From Lachnospiraceae bacterium (GTDB lineage Bacteria > Bacillota > Clostridia > Lachnospirales > Lachnospiraceae), in the NCBI GenBank assembly GCA_031285465.1, contig JAITWD010000029.1:1-6714 (forward strand): DNA of 6,714 bases. The letters are read 5' to 3'. This document shows positions 1 to 5,025 of the stretch, in pieces. The position numbers and the translations under genes were made by a program. The notes under the pieces were generated by a model that was not told where the DNA came from, did not search any database, and saw nothing but the letters and a program-made list of their open reading frames with translations. How positions within the stretch are numbered: position 1 is the stretch's first letter; each line of letters opens with the position of its first letter.

Positions 1-27
1 CTTAGTCTCCGCACTTTGGAGACTTAG
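1..27 (-). terminator. Hairpin downstream of the exporter operon, possible terminator
   Basis: AGTCTCC (4-10) and GGAGACT (18-24) form a perfect 7-base stem around a 7-base loop, extended by two pairs beyond one T-T mismatch (1-2 with 26-27). It starts about 18 bases after the last exporter stop codon, the expected place for a terminator. The stretch where a U-tract would follow lies beyond the left edge, so termination cannot be confirmed. On the other strand only a broken T-rich run follows. Confidence 0.45.
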
Positions 28-44
28 AATTTCTTTACACACTT

Positions 45-1898
45 CTAACCCGCAACCGCCTGCTCAAACTGCGAATTATAAAGCTCCGCATAAAATCCGC
101 CCTGCTCCAGCAACTGCTCATGATTCCCCTGCTCCACAATATCCCCATCCTTCATTACCAGGATCACATCCGCATCCCTGATCGTTGACAACCGGTGGGC
201 AATGACAAAACTGGTCCGTCCCTTAAGCAGATTATTCATCGCCTTCTGGATCCGCGCCTCGGTCCGGGTATCCACCGAACTGGTTGCCTCATCCAATATC
301 AAGATCGGATTGTTCGCCAGGATCGCCCGGGCGATGGTCAATAACTGCTTTTGTCCCTGCGAAACATTACTGGCGTCTTCATTGAGCTCCATTTGGTAGC
401 CATCCGGCAGGGTCTGGATGAAACGGTGGGCATGTGCCGCCTTCGCCGCCGCGATCACCTCTTCGTCGCTTGCCTCTAATTTTCCGTAACGGATATTCTC
501 CATGATCGACCCCTTGAATAACCAGGTATCCTGTAGCACCATCCCAAAGTTTTCCCGCAGATCACTCCGGTTGAAATCCTTGACATTGTGGCCATCGACC
601 ATTATGCCACCATTATTCACATCATAGAACCGCATCAGCAACTTCACCATCGTGGTCTTACCCGCACCGGTCGGTCCGACGATCGCAACCATCTGACCCG
701 GCTTCACCTGACAACTAAAATCATTGATGATGACCTTCTCCGGATCATAGCCAAAACGGACATGGTCAAAGACCACTTCGCCCTTCATCGTAAGCTTCAC
801 CGGATCGGTAACCGTCTGATCCTCTTCTTCCTCGTTCAAAAATTCAAAGACCCGCTCCGCCGCCGCTGCCGTCGACTGCAGCATGTTGGACACCTGCGCC
901 ACCTGCTGGATCGGCTGGGTAAAGTTGCGGACATATTGGATAAACGCCTGGATATCACCGATTTCAATCACCTTACGAATGGTCAGGATACCGCCGCTGA
1001 CCGCCACCGCCACATAACCCAGATTGCCGACAAATGCCATGATGGGCATCATCATACCCGAGATAAACTGTGATTTCCAGCCCGATTTAAATAGCTGTTC
1101 ATTGGTTTTTTCAAACTCCTCAACGGTATCCTTTTCACGATTAAAGGCCTTAACGATATTATGGCCGCTGTATACCTCTTCAATCTGGCCGTTGATCTTA
1201 CCCAGATACCCCTGTTGGGCAATAAAATACTTTTGCGATTTCTTAACCACAAAGCCGATCAGCAAACCGGTGACCGGCAGCATCGCCAGCGCGATCAGGG
1301 TCATCAGCGGACTGATGGTCATCATCATATAAAAAACGCCGATTATCGTTGTCACCGATGTGATCAGGGTCACGACACTTTGATTTAAACTCTGACCCAG
1401 AGTGTCCACATCATTGGTAATCCGGGACAACACATCGCCCACCGCATTGGATTCAAAATACTTCATCGGAATGCGGTTGATCTTTTCCGAAAGCTCGCGG
1501 CGAAAACGCATACTGAGCTTTTGCGATATCCCCGACATGATCATACCCTGAATAAAGATCAACACCGAACTGATCGAGTATAAAACCGCTAACCTTAATA
1601 AAATATTTCCGATCAAGGTAAAGTCGATCCCACCGACACCGGTCATCTTCTTTATATAACCGTTATATAACTCGGTGATGGCATCGCTTAAAATACTGGG
1701 ACCAACGATCCCAAACACCGTCCCACCGATGGCAAAGATGACCACCATCACCATCGCAAAACGATAACGTCCAATATATTTAATCAGCTTCTTAATGGTT
1801 CCCTTAAAATCCTTCGCCTTTTCACCGGGCATCATCGCCCCCGGTCCATGCCCCATCCGCTGGGGAGGTCGCCCTGTGCTTCTTTTTGGTTCGCTCAT
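45..1898 (-). CDS. ABC exporter half-transporter, catalytically intact subunit of a heterodimer
   Basis: A 617-residue fused permease/ATPase of the type IV (MsbA-like) exporter fold. It should pair with the product of 1895-3739 in the cytoplasmic membrane and use ATP to move a hydrophobic compound, drug, lipid or peptide outward; the substrate cannot be read from sequence. About six membrane segments lie near residues 47-68, 96-120, 173-193, 196-217, 283-304 and 310-330. The ATPase domain shows an A-loop Tyr384, Walker A GPTGAGKTT at 408-416, Q-loop Gln456, signature VSQGQ at 512-516, Walker B ILILDEATS at 532-540 with catalytic Glu537, D-loop SSVD at 540-543 and switch His568. Only the signature departs from LSGGQ (Gln for the first Gly). 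The N-terminal 35 residues are charged and rich in Gly, Pro and Met, as in clostridial relatives. The ATG start overlaps the upstream stop (ATGA) and has a GGAGG nine bases ahead. Family assignment is very sure; substrate is unknown. Confidence 0.96.
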   Translation of the reverse strand: MSEPKRSTGRPPQRMGHGPGAMMPGEKAKDFKGTIKKLIKYIGRYRFAMVMVVIFAIGGTVFGIVGPSILSDAITELYNGYIKKMTGVGGIDFTLIGNILLRLAVLYSISSVLIFIQGMIMSGISQKLSMRFRRELSEKINRIPMKYFESNAVGDVLSRITNDVDTLGQSLNQSVVTLITSVTTIIGVFYMMMTISPLMTLIALAMLPVTGLLIGFVVKKSQKYFIAQQGYLGKINGQIEEVYSGHNIVKAFNREKDTVEEFEKTNEQLFKSGWKSQFISGMMMPIMAFVGNLGYVAVAVSGGILTIRKVIEIGDIQAFIQYVRNFTQPIQQVAQVSNMLQSTAAAAERVFEFLNEEEEDQTVTDPVKLTMKGEVVFDHVRFGYDPEKVIINDFSCQVKPGQMVAIVGPTGAGKTTMVKLLMRFYDVNNGGIMVDGHNVKDFNRSDLRENFGMVLQDTWLFKGSIMENIRYGKLEASDEEVIAAAKAAHAHRFIQTLPDGYQMELNEDASNVSQGQKQLLTIARAILANNPILILDEATSSVDTRTEARIQKAMNNLLKGRTSFVIAHRLSTIRDADVILVMKDGDIVEQGNHEQLLEQGGFYAELYNSQFEQAVAG

Positions 1899-3739
1899 GA
1901 TCTCACTCCTCCCTCTGCGCCATTTAGTGTCGGACTACTACTCGTTTGGGTCGTAGACCCCTTCTGGACACCGGACAATTCCGCTTCGGACAATTGTGAA
2001 TTGGCGATTTCCTGATAGGCAGCACAACCCGCTAACAACTCCCGGTGGGTGCCCATCCCGGCGATCCGACCATCATCCAGCACAATGATCTTATCGGCGT
2101 GTAAAATCGTATTGATCCGCTGTGCAACGATGATAACCGTTGCCTCCTTCACCTTGGCATTGAGTGCCTTCCGCAGGGCAATATCGGTTTTATAATCCAG
2201 TGCCGAAAAGCTATCGTCGAACAAGAAAATCTTTGCCTGCCGGGCGATCGCCCGGGCAATTGATAACCGCTGCCGCTGACCGCCAGAAACATTGGTTCCG
2301 CCCTGTGCGATCTCGCTTTGGTAATGATCGGGTTTTTCCCCGATGAAATCCTCTGCCTGCGCTACCTGTGCCGCCTCGATCATCTGCTCATCACTGATCC
2401 AGTCTCCGGCAAATTTAATGTTCGACGCAATATCACCCGAAAAGAGTACCCCCTTTTGCGGTACCAAACCGATCAGACTTCTTAATTTACTCTGCGATAC
2501 CGTCCGGATATCTACCCCATCCACCGTGATCCGCCCCGCCGTCACATCGAAGAAACGGGGGATCAGATTAAGCAAGGTTGACTTACCACAACCGGTACTT
2601 CCGATAATAGCGGTCGTTTCTCCGGCAGTCGCCGTAAAGCTGATATGCTCCAGAGCATCCTCATTAGCATTGGGATAGCGGAAAGAAACATCGTCAAAGA
2701 CCACCGTTCCCTTGGCATCATTTAACCGTTCATCGAAAACCGTTTCGGCATCACAGACCGTTTCCTCGGTCATAAGGATCTCATCGATCCGCTTCGCCGA
2801 AACCACCGCCCGTGGCAGCATCACCGAAATCATCGTCAACATCAGGAAGGACATAACTATTTCCATTGTGTAGGTGATAAATGCCATTAGATCACCCACC
2901 TCCAGCGACCCTGTATCTACACCCTGAGCACCGAACCAGACTATCACCAATGTGATCCCATTCATGATCAGCATCATTAACGGCATCATCAGTGACATCA
3001 TCCGGTTGACAAAGAGCTGATTACGCATCAGATCACGGTTGGCAACATCAAACCGCTTCTCTTCGTACCGCTCCCGGCTAAAAGCCCGGATTACCGAAGT
3101 TCCGGTCAGTATCTCCCGCGATACCAGATTCAGACGATCGATCAAGGTCTGCATCTTCTTAAACTTAGGCATGGTCACCGTCAATAGCACGATAACGATC
3201 ACCAAAATGATCCCAACCGCCACCCCGATGATCCAGCTCATCCCGGTCTGGGTCTCCGCCACCTTGATAATCCCGCCGATTCCCAGGATCGGCGCGTAGA
3301 TGATCATCCGCAGTAAAAAGATGGTCACCATCACGATCTGCTGAATATCATTGGTACTGCGGGTGATCAACGATGCCGTGGAAAACTGGTCAATTTCTGC
3401 ATTGGAAAAGGAAATGACCTTCTTAAAAACCTGACCCCGCAACCGACTACCCATCCCGGCACCGGTACGTGCCGCCAGCAGACTGACAAAGATCGATGCT
3501 ATCATCATCACCACTGAGAAAAACAGCATCCCACCGCCTCTACCCAGCAGATAATTCATCGCCTCATCATTGTCGGCTCCGGTCACCGCCAATTGCGTGA
3601 TGCCCACATCCACGATATCCGACATATACTGGGGCAATGACAAATTGCAATAGGCCTGAACCACGAACAGTAATATGATCAATGCTACCGACCATTCATA
3701 TCCCCTTAAGTGCTTAAACAACCTTCCCAAAAAATCCAC
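1895..3739 (-). CDS. ABC exporter half-transporter, subunit with degenerate ATP site
   Basis: First gene of the exporter operon, 614 residues from a GTG start. It has the same layout as its partner: about six membrane segments (near 17-35, 70-90, 139-158, 167-188, 250-270, 285-308) and then an ATPase domain. Walker A GSTGCGKST is at 380-388, Q-loop Gln428, a canonical signature VSGGQ at 484-488 and Walker B IFLFDD at 504-509. Two key residues are changed: Asp509 stands where the catalytic Glu is expected, and Gln540 (in VAQR) replaces the switch His. In family members such as TM287/288 this pattern marks the subunit that binds ATP at a slow or non-hydrolysing site. The last 30 or so residues after SQLSEAELSG are a Ser/Thr/Gly-rich tail whose codons also carry the ribosome binding site of the next gene. 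The start is uncertain: a GGAGG abuts the GTG directly, and TTG at codon 4 (end 3730, 611 residues) has better spacing. Family call is very sure. Confidence 0.96.
   Translation of the reverse strand: MDFLGRLFKHLRGYEWSVALIILLFVVQAYCNLSLPQYMSDIVDVGITQLAVTGADNDEAMNYLLGRGGGMLFFSVVMMIASIFVSLLAARTGAGMGSRLRGQVFKKVISFSNAEIDQFSTASLITRSTNDIQQIVMVTIFLLRMIIYAPILGIGGIIKVAETQTGMSWIIGVAVGIILVIVIVLLTVTMPKFKKMQTLIDRLNLVSREILTGTSVIRAFSRERYEEKRFDVANRDLMRNQLFVNRMMSLMMPLMMLIMNGITLVIVWFGAQGVDTGSLEVGDLMAFITYTMEIVMSFLMLTMISVMLPRAVVSAKRIDEILMTEETVCDAETVFDERLNDAKGTVVFDDVSFRYPNANEDALEHISFTATAGETTAIIGSTGCGKSTLLNLIPRFFDVTAGRITVDGVDIRTVSQSKLRSLIGLVPQKGVLFSGDIASNIKFAGDWISDEQMIEAAQVAQAEDFIGEKPDHYQSEIAQGGTNVSGGQRQRLSIARAIARQAKIFLFDDSFSALDYKTDIALRKALNAKVKEATVIIVAQRINTILHADKIIVLDDGRIAGMGTHRELLAGCAAYQEIANSQLSEAELSGVQKGSTTQTSSSPTLNGAEGGVRS
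1908..1912 (-). promoter_or_regulatory. Ribosome binding site of the downstream exporter gene
   Basis: GGAGG within AGGGAGGAG, nine bases before the ATG at 1896-1898. It lies inside the last codons of the upstream exporter gene and works with the ATGA overlap, which supports translational coupling and roughly balanced synthesis of the two subunits. Confidence 0.8.
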
Positions 3740-3744
3740 CCTCC
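3740..3744 (-). promoter_or_regulatory. Ribosome binding site of the first exporter gene (places the start in doubt)
   Basis: GGAGG sits immediately before the GTG at 3737-3739, with no spacer, but nine bases before an in-frame TTG at 3728-3730. An in-frame TAG at 3749-3751 excludes any start further upstream. Either the GTG is used with a weaker upstream AGAG (3747-3750), or the true start is the TTG, removing three residues. Confidence 0.6.
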
Positions 3745-3790
3745 ATCTCTATACAATTACGCTCCTGCATTTAACAAGCCCTGCTTACAA

Positions 3791-3819
3791 CGCTATTCAT
3801 TATATTCTTATTAATAGCG
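3791..3819. promoter_or_regulatory. Inverted repeat over the -10 and spacer, candidate operator
   Basis: CGCTATT (3791-3797) and AATAGCG (3813-3819) are perfect 7-base inverted arms separated by 15 bases, and the -10 box lies between them. Two further base pairs (AT/AT) appear inside the arms after one mismatch. A dimeric repressor bound here would block the promoter. Exporter pairs of this type in Firmicutes are often controlled by MarR- or TetR-family proteins, but no regulator gene is in the window, so the assignment is inference. Confidence 0.4.
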
Positions 3820-3827
3820 ATAGGCAA
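3799..3827 (-). promoter_or_regulatory. Sigma-A-type promoter of the ABC exporter operon
   Basis: On the minus strand a perfect TATAAT (3799-3804) is preceded by exactly 17 bases and then TTGCCT (3822-3827), which matches four of six bases of TTGACA. Transcription would begin near 3790-3793, about 50 bases before the first exporter gene. It lies in the 143-base gap after ldhA, the only upstream gap of the operon, so position and sequence agree. It implies that the exporter genes can be transcribed independently of ldhA. Confidence 0.7.
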
Positions 3828-3829
3828 TA

Positions 3830-3855
3830 AACAAAGTATAAATCTTTTCTTTGTT
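3830..3855. repeat. Short inverted repeat upstream of the exporter promoter
   Basis: AACAAAG (3830-3836) and CTTTGTT (3849-3855) form perfect 7-base arms around 12 AT-rich bases, directly upstream of the -35 box. It could be a second protein-binding site or a weak hairpin after ldhA. The minus-strand flank TTATTGCC is not a U-tract, so a normal terminator is unlikely. In such AT-rich DNA a chance origin is possible. Confidence 0.3.
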
Positions 3856-3871
3856 CTTTATAAATATTTTT

Positions 3872-3892
3872 GAAGCCTTTCCCTAAAGCTTC
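3872..3892 (-). other. Hairpin overlapping the ldhA stop codon
   Basis: Arms at 3872-3879 and 3885-3892 pair over eight positions (one G-U) around a 5-base loop, and the ldhA TAG (3883-3885) lies at the loop/stem border. The sequence following on the transcript is A-rich (AAAAATATTT) rather than U-rich. It is therefore not a standard intrinsic terminator; it could protect the mRNA end, or be part of an imperfect stop of ldhA transcription. Confidence 0.4.
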
Positions 3893-4920
3893 ACCTCATT
3901 TGCCAATTCCCTGCCAGCAAAGTAATCTTCGATATTCTGCAAGGTCACTTCGGCGATAGAAGATAGCGCCTCTTCGGTAAAGAATGCCTGATGGGAGGTA
4001 ATGATCACATTGGGGCGTGACAACAATAATGAGAGCACATCGTCCTTGATGATCGAACCGGACCGGTCTTCAAAAAAGAAATCGGCCTCCTCCTCATAAA
4101 CATCCAAACCGGCACCACGGACCTTTTCTTCATTTAATGCCGCAAGCAACGCCTCACTGTCAATTAATGCTCCACGGGAGGTGTTGATAATAAAAACCCC
4201 TTTTTTCATTTTATCAAAGGCGGATTTATCAAGAATGTGTCGGGTCTGAGGGGTTAGGGGGGCATGAAGTGAGATTACGTCACTTTTTTCAAATAGTTCA
4301 TCCAGACCGACATAGTTAATGGCTCCATCGTTTGCCGGGTAGGGATCGTAAGCGATAATATTTACCCCGAAACCGCGACATATGTCAATAAAAACCCGAC
4401 CGATCTTACCGGTTCCGATCACCCCGACCGTCTTGCCGTGCAGATCAAGCCCGGTCAGACCGATCAGGCTAAAATTAAATTCACGTGTCCGCATATAAGC
4501 TTTATGGGTCTTCCGGTTTAAGGTCAGTAACAGTGCCATCGCATGTTCAGCAACCGCATAGGGCGAGTATGCCGGAACACGAACGACCGGAAGTCGTCCC
4601 GCCGCCGCTTTGATATCCACATTACTGTAACCAGCCGAGCGCATTGCCAATATTTGCACCCCCTCCTCAACCAAAATATCGATGGTTGCCTGACCGATGT
4701 CATCATTGACAAAAGCACAGACACCCTCACATCCCTTGGCCAGCCGGGCGGTAGAGGGATTAAGCTTTGCCTCCTGATAGATGATCTCATACTGCTGGTT
4801 CAGACGGTCGAAGCTGTCTATATCATAAGGTTTGGTATCGTAGAAAATTATTTTCTTTTTGACGATCTGGTCTTCGTTCATTCCGTTATTTTCATTTCCT
4901 TTAATTTTATTACCTTTCAT
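3883..4920 (-). CDS. ldhA: D-lactate dehydrogenase (NAD-dependent, fermentative, LdhA type)
   Basis: A 345-residue D-2-hydroxyacid dehydrogenase that reduces pyruvate to D-lactate with NADH in the cytoplasm, regenerating NAD during fermentation. The Rossmann dinucleotide motif G-T-G-K-I-G is at 169-174, followed by Asp192 in YDPYP, which favours NAD over NADP. The catalytic triad fits Arg249 (NTSRG), Glu278 (DVYEEE) and His310 (ITSH), with the spacing known for D-lactate dehydrogenases. Blocks such as AEHAM, NFSLIGLTG, FFFEDRSG, HQAFFTEEAL and TLQN closely resemble remembered E. coli LdhA, which argues for lactate rather than another hydroxyacid. Family members usually begin near KIIFYDTK, here residue 23, so there is an extra N-terminus of about 22 Lys/Asn-rich residues. 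The ATG at 4918-4920 is chosen because AGAGGA lies six bases ahead; the internal Met14 has no comparable site. Substrate specificity is inferred, but well supported. Confidence 0.93.
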   Translation of the reverse strand: MKGNKIKGNENNGMNEDQIVKKKIIFYDTKPYDIDSFDRLNQQYEIIYQEAKLNPSTARLAKGCEGVCAFVNDDIGQATIDILVEEGVQILAMRSAGYSNVDIKAAAGRLPVVRVPAYSPYAVAEHAMALLLTLNRKTHKAYMRTREFNFSLIGLTGLDLHGKTVGVIGTGKIGRVFIDICRGFGVNIIAYDPYPANDGAINYVGLDELFEKSDVISLHAPLTPQTRHILDKSAFDKMKKGVFIINTSRGALIDSEALLAALNEEKVRGAGLDVYEEEADFFFEDRSGSIIKDDVLSLLLSRPNVIITSHQAFFTEEALSSIAEVTLQNIEDYFAGRELANEVKL

Positions 4921-4926
4921 AAGATA

Positions 4927-4932
4927 TCCTCT
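4927..4932 (-). promoter_or_regulatory. Ribosome binding site of ldhA
   Basis: AGAGGA lies six bases before the ATG at 4918-4920. It is the main reason to accept the longer N-terminus of LdhA over Met14, which has only GGA directly adjacent to it. Confidence 0.7.
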
Positions 4933-4955
4933 TTCTGATACTTTCTAAGTAAGCA

Positions 4956-4968
4956 CTGATTAAATCAG
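4956..4968. repeat. Short palindrome in the ldhA leader
   Basis: CTGAT, three bases, ATCAG: a 13-base palindrome about 35 bases before the ldhA start, upstream of the ribosome binding site. It could be a regulator site or a small RNA hairpin. It does not match the Rex redox-repressor consensus TTGTTAA-N4-TTAACAA that controls many fermentation genes in Firmicutes. Confidence 0.35.
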
Positions 4969-4975
4969 CATTTCC

Positions 4976-5007
4976 CTAATACTTTTTTTTATTATCTTTA
5001 TCGTCAA
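4976..5007 (-). promoter_or_regulatory. Weak candidate promoter for ldhA
   Basis: TTGACG (5002-5007) is five of six to the -35 consensus. The only downstream -10-like element is TATTAG (4976-4981), four of six, at a long spacing of 20 bases that includes a run of eight A. The gap between the upstream gene and ldhA is only 105 bases and shows no terminator, so ldhA could instead be reached by read-through. The call is weak. Confidence 0.25.
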
Positions 5008-5025
5008 TTCTACTTATTTTTTGAT

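Noticed and set aside
588..1073. 161-codon open frame on the plus strand, opposite the downstream exporter gene
   Set aside because: It is antisense to a clearly conserved ATPase/permease gene. Its translation is rich in His and Arg with no recognisable domain, as expected from the reverse complement of a real coding region.
3714..3746. Ten-codon ATG frame overlapping the start of the first exporter gene, a possible leader peptide
   Set aside because: It has no ribosome binding site of its own; its ATG precedes the GGAGG rather than following it. The peptide (MEGGFFGKVV) shows no attenuator-like feature. A chance ATG is the simpler explanation.
3883..4920. Alternative identity as phosphoglycerate, glycerate or formate dehydrogenase
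   Set aside because: There is no C-terminal ACT domain or formate dehydrogenase motif. The block from DVYEEE through HQAFFTEEAL is characteristic of LdhA-type D-lactate dehydrogenases.
4543..4938. 131-codon plus-strand open frame opposite ldhA and its leader
   Set aside because: It overlaps the conserved N-terminal half of ldhA in antisense, has no family resemblance, and its end runs through the ldhA ribosome binding site.
4921..5025. Rex (redox repressor) operator upstream of ldhA
   Set aside because: No TTGTTAA-N4-TTAACAA-like or TTGTGAA-N4-TTCACAA-like sequence can be found in the leader on either strand.
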